64,000 bases of DNA. Origin: Betaproteobacteria bacterium (GTDB taxonomy: Bacteria; Pseudomonadota; Gammaproteobacteria; Burkholderiales; Rhodocyclaceae). A model generated the notes under the pieces. The model searched no databases. It was given only the letters and a program-made list of their open reading frames with translations, and was not told where the DNA came from. Each line of letters begins with the position of its first letter. The first letter of the stretch is position 1. The stretch spans positions 1 to 64,000 of the forward strand of contig JADJBM010000034.1 in NCBI GenBank assembly GCA_016703785.1, read 5' to 3'. Both the position numbers and the translations under genes were made by a program. This document shows positions 29,168-37,597 of this stretch, piece after piece.

Positions 29168-29587
29168 ATGCGGATTTTCCTCGACGCAAATATCCTCTTC
29201 TCGGCGGCGAAGTCCGACGGGGCAGTGCGGCACTTGCTGCGACTGCTGCTCGAGGCTGGCCACGAGTGCTGGGTCGATGGTTTTGTCGTGGCCGAGGCCC
29301 GCCGCAATCTGGTCGCCAAGGGCGGCGGGACGTCGGCGGCGCTGGAGGCGTTGCTTTCCCACCTGCAAGTCGGGCCGATGCAGGCCCATCTACCCGAAAC
29401 GCTCGAAATGAACTGGTTGCACGAAAAGGATCGTCCGGTGCTCGCCGCCGCGGCGCGCCTTGGCTGCCAGGCTTTGGTAACGGGCGACCGCACGCATTTT
29501 GGCTCCGCCTATGGCAAGACCTGCGGCGGCGTCACCATCTACTCGCCACGGCTGTTGGCCGACGCGCTGCTTCTTCACGGCGCCTAA
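29168..29587 (+). CDS. PIN-domain toxin, VapC-like
   Basis: 139 residues from ATG 29168: MRIFLDANILFSAAKSDGAV, FVVAEARRNLVAKGGG, HEKDRPVLAAAARLGCQALV, TGDRTHFGSAYGKTCGGVTI. The acidic residues of PIN nucleases are present (D in LDAN, E in VAEARRN, D in KDRPVL, D in TGDRTHF). Expected to cleave RNA and to be blocked by the AbrB-like partner just upstream. Confidence 0.82.
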   Translation: MRIFLDANILFSAAKSDGAVRHLLRLLLEAGHECWVDGFVVAEARRNLVAKGGGTSAALEALLSHLQVGPMQAHLPETLEMNWLHEKDRPVLAAAARLGCQALVTGDRTHFGSAYGKTCGGVTIYSPRLLADALLLHGA

Positions 29588-29773
29588 AGCAAACTTCCAC
29601 GCTCGTCACAGACGGAATTCGCGCCGTCCTGTAGCGGTTGACTCTTAATTTCTCAAGGTAGCGAGGACGCGATGTGGATTCTCGTGTTGTTGAGCGGATG
29701 CCTTTCAGGGGGAGCAAATCGGCCGAAGCGGGCGTGCAGCGTGAATCATTGAAGATCAGCTTGCGACCCAAGG
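29588..29773. other. intergenic stretch with no gene seen
   Basis: No coding frame, RNA gene or clear regulatory site is recognisable between the PIN toxin stop and the palindromic repeat that follows. The sequence is lower in G+C than the neighbours. Confidence 0.4.
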
Positions 29774-29858
29774 CGTCATTCCCGCGAAGGCGGGAATCCA
29801 TATGTGTGTGAATAGCGATACTGGATTCCGGGTTCCGCTTCGCGGCCCCGGAATGACG
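29774..29858. repeat. REP-like palindromic repeat pair
   Basis: CGTCATTCCCGC, GAAG, GCGGGAAT forms a hairpin at the left, and an inverted GGAATGACG closes the unit at 29850-29858 with TGGATTCC/GGAATCC words between. The same left hairpin recurs at 47009-47032. This is a widespread proteobacterial intergenic palindrome type. Confidence 0.75.
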
Positions 29859-29999
29859 GCTTTTGCCCGGAGGCTGGCCTTGCTTAGTCTTGCGCCGACT
29901 TCCGCTACGGCCGAAGACCTCCTCAGTCTTAGGCCACACTTACCAAGCAAGCAGGAAAGTCAGTCCCCAGAGCACGGCGCCGCGAGGCGCCGGGCGCCT

Positions 30000-31196
30000 T
30001 CACGCAGCGTCCAGCGCCTGCCGCACGTCGTCGAGCAGGTCTTCGGGGTCTTCGAGGCCGGCCGAGATCCTTACCAGACCTTCGCCGATCAGGTGTTCGC
30101 GCCGTTCCTCGGGCGTGTAGAAGCAGTGCGTCATGCTGGCAGGGTGCTGCGCCAGGCTTTCGGCGTCGCCGAGGCTGACGGCGCGCGTGATCAGTTGCAG
30201 CGCGTTCATGAAGCGGCGGCCCGCCTCGATGCCGCCCTTGAGCTCGAAGGCCACCATGCCGCCGGGCAGCTTCATCTGCCGGCGCGCGAGCTCGATTTGC
30301 GGGAACGAAGCCAGCCCCGGGTAGTGGCAGACGTCGACCTTGTCGTGGCCCGCCAGGCATTCGGCGACGACCTGTGCGTTGCTGCTGTGGCGCTCCATGC
30401 GCAGCGCCAGTGTTTTCAGGCCGCGCAGGATGAGGAAGGCGTCCTGCGAGGACATCACGGCGCCGGTCATGTCCTTGAGGCCGTAGAAGCGCACCTGGTC
30501 GAGCGATTCCTTCGGGCCGACGATGGCGCCGGCGATCAGGTCGCCGTGGCCGCCGAGGTATTTCGTCGCGGAGTGCACGATGTAGTCGGCGCCGAGCGCG
30601 AGCGGGCGCTGCAGGTAGGGGGTGCAGTAGGTGTTGTCCACCACCACCTTGGCGCCGTGGCGGTGGGCGATGGCGGCGATGGCCTCGATGTCCACCAGCC
30701 GCATGTTGGGATTGGCCGGCGATTCGAAGAACACCACTTTGGTCTGCGCGCCGATGGCGGCTTCCAGGTTGGCCGGCTGCGTCATGTCGACGTGGGTGAT
30801 CTTGACGCCGAACTTCGCCAGGCCGTGGTTGAAGTAGCCGAAGGTGCAGCCGTAGAGGGTCTTGTCGGCGATGACCTCGTCGCCCGGCGCCAGCAGCGTC
30901 CACAGCAGCGAAGTGGTGGCGCCCATGCCGGAGGCGGTGACGAGCGCGGCCTCGCCGCCTTCCAGGTCGGCGATGCGGCTCTCCAGCAGGCAGGTGGTCG
31001 GGTTGCCGACGCGCGAGTAGACGAAACCGGCCTGCTCGCCGGCGAAGCGCGCGCTGCCGTCTTCCACCGTAGGGAAGGCGTAGGTCGAACTCAGGTAGAG
31101 CGGCGGATTGACGGAACCGTAGCCCTCGTAGGGATCATAGCCGTGGTGGATGGCGCGGGTGGTGAAGCCCTTGCCGGGCACTTTGGATTTCGCCAT
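30000..31196 (-). CDS. megL: methionine gamma-lyase-like PLP enzyme
   Basis: Cys/Met metabolism PLP enzyme; methionine gamma-lyase splits L-methionine into methanethiol, 2-oxobutyrate and ammonia. 398 residues, the length of Pseudomonas putida MGL. PLP lysine in HSATKYLGGHGDLIAGAIVG (K212 by my count), YSRVGNPTTCLLESRIADLE, and a cysteine in DKTLYGCTFGYFNHGL (C117) at the place of the MGL-specific Cys116. That cysteine favours MGL over cystathionine gamma-lyase or O-acetylhomoserine sulfhydrylase, though these close relatives cannot be excluded. Confidence 0.8.
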   Translation of the reverse strand: MAKSKVPGKGFTTRAIHHGYDPYEGYGSVNPPLYLSSTYAFPTVEDGSARFAGEQAGFVYSRVGNPTTCLLESRIADLEGGEAALVTASGMGATTSLLWTLLAPGDEVIADKTLYGCTFGYFNHGLAKFGVKITHVDMTQPANLEAAIGAQTKVVFFESPANPNMRLVDIEAIAAIAHRHGAKVVVDNTYCTPYLQRPLALGADYIVHSATKYLGGHGDLIAGAIVGPKESLDQVRFYGLKDMTGAVMSSQDAFLILRGLKTLALRMERHSSNAQVVAECLAGHDKVDVCHYPGLASFPQIELARRQMKLPGGMVAFELKGGIEAGRRFMNALQLITRAVSLGDAESLAQHPASMTHCFYTPEERREHLIGEGLVRISAGLEDPEDLLDDVRQALDAA

Positions 31197-31209
31197 CGGT
31201 GATGTCTCC

Positions 31210-31671
31210 CTACTTGAGTGGCAAATGCTCGCGGTGGCCGAAGCCGAGCGAGTTATCGATCAGGTAAATGTCCTCCGGCACGAATTCGTACCAGCGGATC
31301 TTCTGCAGGGCCTCGAGTATCTTGCGCGGCACACCGGCGCCGCCGCCGATGAGCGGGTAGCGCTGCTGGTAGAGGGCGCGCACGCGCGCCTCGTCGTCGG
31401 CAGCCACGACGCGCACGCTGCCGGAAATCTGCAGGCCGCGGATGCCGGGCCAGTCGTCGTAGTCGCGCTGGATGGTCGCTGCCGCGCGCGGGTCGGCGGC
31501 GAGGTTTTCGGCGTGACGCGAGGTGGGCGAGGACAGGAAATAGAGGCGCGTGTCCTCATGCGCGTAGAACACTGCTGCCGCCCAGGGGCCCTCCGCGCCG
31601 ACGGTCGCCAGCGTCATGACGTGGTGTTCCTCGAGCAGGGCGAGGATGCGCGTCCGCAATGATTCGCTCAT
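31210..31671 (-). CDS. pyridoxamine 5'-phosphate oxidase-family (flavin split-barrel) protein
   Basis: 153 residues: LLEEHHVMTLATVGAEGPWA, AAVFYAHEDTRLYFLSSPTS, RHAENLAADPRAAATIQRDY, GLQISGSVRVVAADDEARVR. Typical FMN-binding split barrel of the 'general stress'/YhbP type. No catalytic assignment possible. It lies between the sigma-54 regulator and the methionine gamma-lyase gene, same strand, so it may be transcribed with the regulator. Confidence 0.82.
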   Translation of the reverse strand: MSESLRTRILALLEEHHVMTLATVGAEGPWAAAVFYAHEDTRLYFLSSPTSRHAENLAADPRAAATIQRDYDDWPGIRGLQISGSVRVVAADDEARVRALYQQRYPLIGGGAGVPRKILEALQKIRWYEFVPEDIYLIDNSLGFGHREHLPLK

Positions 31672-31672
31672 G

Positions 31673-33412
31673 TCAGACGGTTGCCTTGACCGGGGGTTTC
31701 CTGCTTTCCTTCTTCGGCACTACCGCCTTGTCCGCCTCCTTCATGCGCTTCAGGCGGTAGGCGAGTTGCGGCCGGGTGACGCCGAGCAGGCGTGCCGCCG
31801 AGGAGAGGTTGCCTTTCGCCTTGGCCACGGCCGCTTCCAGCAGCATGGATTCCACTTCGTCCAGCGTGAACACGCCGTTGAGCACCGACTCGCACAGCCG
31901 CTCTCCCGGCTGCCAACCCTGGGCAAGCAGCTCGCCGTGGGCGTCCAGCCCCAGCTCGGCGGGCTGGTCGTCGCGTTCGGCGAGGAAAAGGTGGCTGGCT
32001 TCGATGCGCGTGCCGTGCGGGGCGATGATCACACTTCGCTCGATGACGTTCTGCAGTTCGCGGATGTTGCCCGGCCAGGTGTAGGAAAGCAGCGCGCGCT
32101 TCGCCTTGTCGGTGAAACCGCGCAGTTTCTTGCCGTGCACGGCCGCGTATTTTTCCAGGAAGGCCTTCGACAGCGGTGAGATGTCCTCGTTGCGCTCGCG
32201 CAGCGGCGGGATGTAGATCTGGTAGGCGTTGAGCCGGTAATAGAGGTCGAGGCGGAACTTGCCGTCCTTCACCAGCCTGGACAGGTCGGCATTGGTGGCG
32301 GCCACTACGCGCACGTCCACCTTGCGTGGTTTCTGGTCGCCGAGGCGCTCGATCTCGTGCTCCTGCAGCACGCGCAGCAGCTTGGCCTGCGCCGAGAGCG
32401 GCAGGTCGCCCACTTCGTCGAGGAACAGCGTGCCGCCGTCGGCGCGTTCGAAGCGGCCGGGTCGGGAGGACTGCGCGCCGGTGTAGGCGCCCTTTTCCAC
32501 GCCGAAGAGTTCGGATTCGACCAGGTCGTGCGGAATCGCCGCGCAGTTCACCGCGACGAAGGACTTGCCGGCGCGCGGGCTCATCTCGTGCAGGCAGCGG
32601 GCGAACACCTCCTTGCCGACGCCCGTCTCGCCGAGCAGCAGTACCGGGATCTGGCTGTCCGCGGCCTGCTTGAGCAGGCCGTAGGCCTGGCGGAAGCCGG
32701 GCGAGACGCCGATCATGTGCTGGGGCAGCGTTTCCTTCTCGCCGATCGAGGAGCGCAAATGCGACACCTGGGTCTGCAGGTCGATGAGCTGGTCGGCGAT
32801 GGATTCCGGATTGAAGAAGCGCATGTGCGCGTCGGCATCCTCCCATTCCTCGACGGGCTTGCCGACGATGCGGCAGTTTTCGGCGCCGGCGCCGACGCAC
32901 TCGACTTCCTTGTACAGGATGCGCTTCCCCATGAAGGCCGAGGTATAGCCCGAGGCATAGCCGATCTGCGTCCAGCACACCGGTTCGTGATGGATGCCGA
33001 AGTAGTGGCGGTGCCACTGGCCCTCCCAGGAATTCTCCCAGAGGAATTCGCCGTAGAACTTGCCGCGCGGCCGGTCCATTTCCAGGCGGATAGGCGTCAC
33101 GCGCACGATGCCTTCCAGCGTGTGCAGCTTCGGCCCGGTCATGAAGGCCTCCATGTCGTCGGAACTCTGCGCGTGCTTGCGCGCCAGTTCCGCGTCACGC
33201 GCGCCGGAGGCGTAGCCCATGCGCGTGAGCAGGCTGCGCGCACGATCCATGCCGAGGGTGTCGATGAGTTCCTTGCGCAACAGCGCTTGCGCCTCCGCAT
33301 GTACCAGCAGCATGCGGTTCTCGTGTAGCCAGATCTGGCCGGTCTCGGCGCAGAAACGGACGTGGGATCGCAGGTCGTCGGCCCCCTTGGCCACGGATGT
33401 CAGTTTGCGCAC
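31673..33412 (-). CDS. sigma-54-dependent aromatic-responsive activator, XylR/DmpR family
   Basis: 579 residues starting at GTG 33412 with an A/G-rich ribosome site (GGAGAAGGAGA). An N-terminal XylR_N sensor and V4R domain (FGIHHEPVCWTQIGYASGYT, KEVECVGAGAENCRIVGKPV) bind aromatic effectors. The AAA+ domain has Walker A LLLGETGVGKEVFARCLHEM, the sigma-54 contact loop as GAYTGAQ (GAFTGA in most), and Walker B GGTLFLDEVGDLPLSAQAKL. A Fis-type helix-turn-helix lies near the C-terminus (NLSSAARLLGVTRPQLAYRL). It is divergent from ppsA and almost certainly activates the phenol operon in response to phenol, like DmpR/PoxR. Confidence 0.92.
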   Translation of the reverse strand: MRKLTSVAKGADDLRSHVRFCAETGQIWLHENRMLLVHAEAQALLRKELIDTLGMDRARSLLTRMGYASGARDAELARKHAQSSDDMEAFMTGPKLHTLEGIVRVTPIRLEMDRPRGKFYGEFLWENSWEGQWHRHYFGIHHEPVCWTQIGYASGYTSAFMGKRILYKEVECVGAGAENCRIVGKPVEEWEDADAHMRFFNPESIADQLIDLQTQVSHLRSSIGEKETLPQHMIGVSPGFRQAYGLLKQAADSQIPVLLLGETGVGKEVFARCLHEMSPRAGKSFVAVNCAAIPHDLVESELFGVEKGAYTGAQSSRPGRFERADGGTLFLDEVGDLPLSAQAKLLRVLQEHEIERLGDQKPRKVDVRVVAATNADLSRLVKDGKFRLDLYYRLNAYQIYIPPLRERNEDISPLSKAFLEKYAAVHGKKLRGFTDKAKRALLSYTWPGNIRELQNVIERSVIIAPHGTRIEASHLFLAERDDQPAELGLDAHGELLAQGWQPGERLCESVLNGVFTLDEVESMLLEAAVAKAKGNLSSAARLLGVTRPQLAYRLKRMKEADKAVVPKKESRKPPVKATV

Positions 33413-33446
33413 TACTATCTCCTTCTCCTCTGCAGCCGCGCCATTT

Positions 33447-33578
33447 TTATCAAATGGTGAAGTGACGCTGGCCGGGTTTGACCCTGCCCACCCATCAACC
33501 GCCTCGGGTTTTGGGTGGAAATTTATCAATTCGTAAAATCTTACGCCTAACGAAGGGGAAAACTTATCAAATAATCAA
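33447..33578. promoter_or_regulatory. candidate activator sites upstream of the phenol operon
   Basis: Three TTATCAA words in an A/T-rich block: TTATCAAATGGTGA (33447-33460), TTATCAATTCGTAAAAT (33523-33539) and TTATCAAATAATCAA (33564-33578). The last is a partial direct/inverted repeat similar in character to the TTGATCAA-type upstream activating sequences of XylR/DmpR. They lie about 140-270 bases before the -24 element, the usual distance for enhancer-binding proteins. Inference from pattern and position only. Confidence 0.5.
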
Positions 33579-33716
33579 GCGCTGCAAGCCTATAAGTATC
33601 GACATGGATTGCTGCGATGCAATGATCGGCAGCTTGCAGGTAGTCGGTTTTCACCCGGATCCCTCTGCGAATGGGCAGATGGAAACCTAAAGCCATGCGG
33701 CATGTTGCATCGCACA

Positions 33717-33731
33717 TGGCACGTCGCTTGC
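33717..33731 (+). promoter_or_regulatory. sigma-54 (-24/-12) promoter of the phenol operon
   Basis: TGGCACG, four bases, then TTGC matches the sigma-54 consensus (TGGCAYR-N4-TTGCW) at every conserved position with correct GG-to-GC spacing. It lies 100 bases upstream of the ppsA ATG and downstream of the candidate activator sites, so transcription should start near 33743. Confidence 0.85.
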
Positions 33732-33831
33732 GATAGGACCTCCCACATTGCCGGCGCACAAAGCATGCCCGGTGACAGAGGGTCATAGAAGGTTCGTACC
33801 TAAACGATCACAGACTGGAGGAGTAGACGCC

Positions 33832-35667
33832 ATGAAGTTTCCCGTTCCGCACGACGTGAAAGCCAAGACGATTCCCGGCACCGAAGGCTGGGAGCGCATG
33901 TATCCGTATCAGTACCAGTTCGTCACCGACGACCCCGTCCGCAACCAGTACGAGAAGGAGACGTTCTGGTTCTACGACGGCCTGCATTATCCCGAGCCGC
34001 TGTATCCCTTCGACACCATCTGGGACGAAGCCTGGTTCCTCGCGCTGTCGCAGTACAACAACCGCATCTTCATGGTGCCGCCGGTGCGCGGCGTCGATCA
34101 CCGCATGATCAACGGCTATGTCTACATCTCGCCGGTGCCGGTGAAGAATCCCGAGGAGATCGGCAGCCGCGTGCCGCATTTCATGGAGCGCGCCGGCCAC
34201 TACTACAAGAACTGGGATGCGCTGGAGGCCAAGTGGAAGGTGAAGATGGAGGCCACCATCCGCGAGCTCGAGGCGATCGAGATCCCGCGCCTGGCCGACA
34301 TGGAAGACATTTCCGTGGTCATGGACGCCCTCGGCGAGTCCAAGGGCTACCACCTGCTGAAGAACTACGATGACCTGATCAACCTGGGCATCAAGTGCTG
34401 GCAGTACCACTTCGAGTTCCTCAACCTCGGCTATGCCGCCTACGTCTTCTTCCTCGACTTCGTGCAGAAGCTCTTCCCGAGCATCCCGGCGCAGCGCGTG
34501 ACGCAGATGATCTCCGGCATCGATGTCATCATGTATCGCCCCGACGACGAGCTGAAGGGACTTGCCAAGAAGGCCATCGAGCTGGGCGTGGATGCGGCGG
34601 TGTGCTTCAGTGAGGAGTGGACCGAGGTCGAGGCGGCGCTGAAAAAGCTGCCGAAGGGCGTCGAGTGGCTGACCTCGCTGAACCTGTCGCGCGAGCCCTG
34701 GTTCAACGTGTCCACCGGCACCGGCTGGTTCCACCATGACCGTTCCTGGAATGACCAGATGAACGTGCCGCTGTCCGGCATCCAGACCTATATCGGCAAG
34801 ATCAAGCAGGGCGTCAGCATCGAGCGCCCGACCGAGAAAGTCTGCGCCGAGCGCGACCGCATCACCGCCGAGTACCGCGGCCTGATCGAGAAGGAAGAGG
34901 ACCGCAAGCAGTTCGACGAACTGCTCGGCTGCGCCAAGACGGTGTTCCCCTACGTCGAGAACCACCTGTTCTATGTCGAGCATTGGTTCCACTCGGTGTT
35001 CTGGAACAAGATGCGCGAAGTCGGTGCCATCCTGGTCGAGCACGGCGTCATCAAGGATGTCGAGGACGTCTGGCTGCTGCGTCGCGACGAGATCAAGCAG
35101 GCGCTGTGGGACGTCGTTACCGCCTGGGCCACCGGCGTCACCCCGCGCGGCACGATGACCTGGCCGAAGGAAGTCGAATGGCGCAAGGGCGTCATGGCGA
35201 AGTTCAAGGAGTGGAATGCGCCGCCGGCCATCGGCACCGCGCCGGAGGTGATCCAGGAACCCTTCACCATCGTGCTGTGGGGCGTCACCAACACCTCGCT
35301 GGCCGACTGGGCTGCGGTGGCGGAGGTCAAGGATCCGTCAACCGTGAAGGACTTCAAGGGTTTCGCCGGCAGCCCCGGCGTCGTCGAGGGCAAGGCGCGC
35401 GTCTGCCGCACGGTGGATGACATCCGCCAGCTGCAGGAAGGCGAGATCCTTGTTGCCCCGACCACCTCGCCATCCTGGGCGCCGGCCTTCGCCAAGATCA
35501 AGGCCTGCGTCACGGATGTCGGCGGAGTCATGAGCCACGCGGCGATCGTCTGCCGCGAATACGGTGTGCCAGCGGTGGTCGGCACCGGCCACGCGACCAA
35601 GATCATCCAGACGGGCATGATGATTCGGGTCGACGGCTCCACCGGCGCCATTTCGATCTCGCGTTGA
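33832..35667 (+). CDS. ppsA: phenylphosphate synthase subunit 1 (phosphohistidine subunit)
   Basis: Subunit 1 carries the phosphohistidine that transfers phosphate to phenol, the first step of anaerobic phenol degradation. 611 residues (about 70 kDa) from ATG 33832 with GGAGGAG at 33817. The C-terminal PEP-utilising mobile domain contains DVGGVMSHAAIVCREYGVPA; the histidine is residue 569 by my count, which agrees with the phosphorylated His-569 I recall for Thauera aromatica. The preceding SPSWAPAFAKIKACVTDVGG matches the PEP synthase family. First gene of the operon. Confidence 0.95.
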   Translation: MKFPVPHDVKAKTIPGTEGWERMYPYQYQFVTDDPVRNQYEKETFWFYDGLHYPEPLYPFDTIWDEAWFLALSQYNNRIFMVPPVRGVDHRMINGYVYISPVPVKNPEEIGSRVPHFMERAGHYYKNWDALEAKWKVKMEATIRELEAIEIPRLADMEDISVVMDALGESKGYHLLKNYDDLINLGIKCWQYHFEFLNLGYAAYVFFLDFVQKLFPSIPAQRVTQMISGIDVIMYRPDDELKGLAKKAIELGVDAAVCFSEEWTEVEAALKKLPKGVEWLTSLNLSREPWFNVSTGTGWFHHDRSWNDQMNVPLSGIQTYIGKIKQGVSIERPTEKVCAERDRITAEYRGLIEKEEDRKQFDELLGCAKTVFPYVENHLFYVEHWFHSVFWNKMREVGAILVEHGVIKDVEDVWLLRRDEIKQALWDVVTAWATGVTPRGTMTWPKEVEWRKGVMAKFKEWNAPPAIGTAPEVIQEPFTIVLWGVTNTSLADWAAVAEVKDPSTVKDFKGFAGSPGVVEGKARVCRTVDDIRQLQEGEILVAPTTSPSWAPAFAKIKACVTDVGGVMSHAAIVCREYGVPAVVGTGHATKIIQTGMMIRVDGSTGAISISR

Positions 35668-35677
35668 TATGAAACAG

Positions 35678-35714
35678 CCCCCACGCTCACTGCGTTCGCT
35701 GCCCCCCGTGGGGG
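35678..35714. repeat. intergenic hairpin between ppsA and ppsB
   Basis: CCCCCACG at 35678-35685 pairs with CGTGGGGG at 35707-35714, followed by further G/C-rich repeats. This 'CCCCACGCTCACTGCGTTCGC' type of palindrome is common between genes in betaproteobacteria. No T-tract follows, so it more likely affects mRNA stability than termination. Confidence 0.65.
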
Positions 35715-35754
35715 CGCAGGCCTTCCTTGGGGCGGCCCGTCGGGAGGCCTGGCA

Positions 35755-36897
35755 ATGACGCAAGCAGCAAAATCAGCACCAATTGGCACTAAAGGCACGA
35801 AATCCGGGGCCGGGTTGTCTTCGGCCCCGGAATTGTGCTGGTTCGAGGATGTGTGCAAGGAAGATGTCGCGCTGGTCGGCGGCAAGTGTTCGTCGCTGGG
35901 CGAGCTCATCAACGCCGGCGTGCGCGTGCCGCCGGGTTTCGCCCTGACCACCCACGGCTACGCGCGCTTCATGCGCGACGCCGGGGTGAGCGGGAAGATT
36001 CCCGGCATGCTCAAGGGTGTTGGACATGACGACCTCGATCACCTCGAATCGGCCAGCCGGTCGATCCGCGAGATGATCGAGGCGCATTCCTTTGCCTGGG
36101 AGCTGGAAGACGCCGTCGCCGAGTTCTATCGCAAGTTGTCGGTGCGCTGCATGGTGCCGGCGGTCCCGGTGGCGGTGCGCTCCAGCGCCACCGCCGAGGA
36201 TCTTCCCGGCGCCAGCTTTGCCGGGCAGCAGGACACCTATCTGTGGATTCGCGGCGTGGACGATCTGCTGCTGCACGCCCGTCGCTGCATCTCCAGCCTG
36301 TTTACCGGGCGGGCCATCGCCTACCGCATCAAGATGGGCTTTCCGCACGAGGAGGTGGCGCTTTCCGTCGGCTTCCAGAAAATGGCCAATTCCTATACCG
36401 CCGGGGTGATGTTCACCATGAACCCGGCCAACGGCGACCGTTCCGTCATCGCCATCGATTCGAATTTCGGCTTCGGCGAATCCGTCGTCTCGGGAGAAGT
36501 GACGCCCGACCATTTCGTGGTGAACAAGGTCGCCCTGGACATCATCGAGCGCACCATCTGCCACAAGGAAATCACCTATACGGTGGATCTGAAGACGCAG
36601 AAATCGGTCAAGATCGAGACACCCTACGAGCGGCAGAACGTGCAGTCCCTCATCGACGAGGAAGTCGTCGAACTGGCACGCATGGGCAAGGCCATCGAGA
36701 AGCACTACGGCCGGCCAATGGACATCGAGTGGGCGGTGGACAAGGACCTGCCCGCCGGCGGCAACATCTTCATCCTGCAGGCAAGGCCCGAAACCGTGTG
36801 GAGCGACAAGCGCGCCAGTGAGGCTACCGAAAACAAGGCCACCTCGGCGATGGATTACATCCTCTCCAGCCTGCTTACCGGTAAGAAGGTGACCTAA
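35755..36897 (+). CDS. ppsB: phenylphosphate synthase subunit 2 (ATP-binding subunit)
   Basis: 380 residues resembling the N-terminal ATP-grasp half of PEP synthase: DVALVGGKCSSLGELINAGV, RVPPGFALTTHGYARFMRDA, PVAVRSSATAEDLPGASFAG, TYLWIRGVDDLLLHARRCIS, AGVMFTMNPANGDRSVIAID, NFGFGESVVSGEVTPDHFVV, and the final FILQARPETVWS motif. It uses ATP to phosphorylate the histidine of subunit 1, releasing AMP and phosphate. Separated from ppsA by an 87-base spacer with a hairpin. The stop overlaps ppsC (TAATG). Confidence 0.94.
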   Translation: MTQAAKSAPIGTKGTKSGAGLSSAPELCWFEDVCKEDVALVGGKCSSLGELINAGVRVPPGFALTTHGYARFMRDAGVSGKIPGMLKGVGHDDLDHLESASRSIREMIEAHSFAWELEDAVAEFYRKLSVRCMVPAVPVAVRSSATAEDLPGASFAGQQDTYLWIRGVDDLLLHARRCISSLFTGRAIAYRIKMGFPHEEVALSVGFQKMANSYTAGVMFTMNPANGDRSVIAIDSNFGFGESVVSGEVTPDHFVVNKVALDIIERTICHKEITYTVDLKTQKSVKIETPYERQNVQSLIDEEVVELARMGKAIEKHYGRPMDIEWAVDKDLPAGGNIFILQARPETVWSDKRASEATENKATSAMDYILSSLLTGKKVT

Positions 36898-37577
36898 TGA
36901 TCGTACGCAACTGGATGCAGCACAATCCCAAGCTGGTGGACGGCGACACGCTGTTGTCCGAAGCCAAGCGGATTCTTTCCGAGCACAACCTGCAGGCCCT
37001 GCCCGTCGTCGACGACGGCCGCCTGCGCGGCGTGATCACGCGGGCGCATTGCCTGCAGGCGGCGCACTTCGTCTCCCGCACGCAGAGCGCCGACGAATAC
37101 AGCTTCTTCGCCAACCGCCTCAAGGTGAAGGACATCATGGTGCGCAATCCGGCGACGGTGAGTGCCACCGACACCATGGAGGAATGCCTGCGCCGCGGTC
37201 AGGACCTCGGCATCGGCCAGTTTCCGGTGATGGACGACGGCAAGGTCGTCGGCGTGATTTCATCGAAAGAGATCTTCTCGCTCGCTGCCCACTTCCTCGG
37301 CGCCTGGGAGAAGCGCTGCGGCGTCACCCTCGGTCCGGTGGAGATGAAACCGGGCACCATCGGCCGCATCGCCGACCTGGTGGAAGGCGCCGGCGCCGAA
37401 GTGCAGGCCATCTACCCCATCGCGCGCAGCGAGAACGGCGGCAACGGCCACCCGCGCGAGCGCAAGGTCATCGTCCGTTTCCACGCTGCGGAGTTGAAGA
37501 AGGTGGTGGCCGTGCTGGAGGCTGCCGGATTCCGCGTCATCGAGTCCGTCGATGCGCACTGCGAAGAACAACACTGA
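36897..37577 (+). CDS. ppsC: phenylphosphate synthase subunit 3 (CBS-domain subunit)
   Basis: 226 residues with two CBS domains (MIVRNWMQHNPKLVDGDTLL, LPVVDDGRLRGVITRAHCLQ; KVKDIMVRNPATVSATDTME, FPVMDDGKVVGVISSKEIFS) and a C-terminal ACT-like region (KVIVRFHAAELKKVVAVLEA). Subunit 3 stimulates the synthase in Thauera aromatica, and CBS domains commonly bind adenylates, consistent with sensing ATP/AMP. ATG overlaps the ppsB stop. Confidence 0.93.
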   Translation: MIVRNWMQHNPKLVDGDTLLSEAKRILSEHNLQALPVVDDGRLRGVITRAHCLQAAHFVSRTQSADEYSFFANRLKVKDIMVRNPATVSATDTMEECLRRGQDLGIGQFPVMDDGKVVGVISSKEIFSLAAHFLGAWEKRCGVTLGPVEMKPGTIGRIADLVEGAGAEVQAIYPIARSENGGNGHPRERKVIVRFHAAELKKVVAVLEAAGFRVIESVDAHCEEQH

Positions 37578-37597
37578 CCTAGAGGAGACCCAAGCAA

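Noticed and set aside
29774..29858. CRISPR-like or tRNA-like structure
   Set aside because: It is a REP-type palindrome with a second copy at 47009. No array of spaced repeats and no cloverleaf was seen anywhere in the window.
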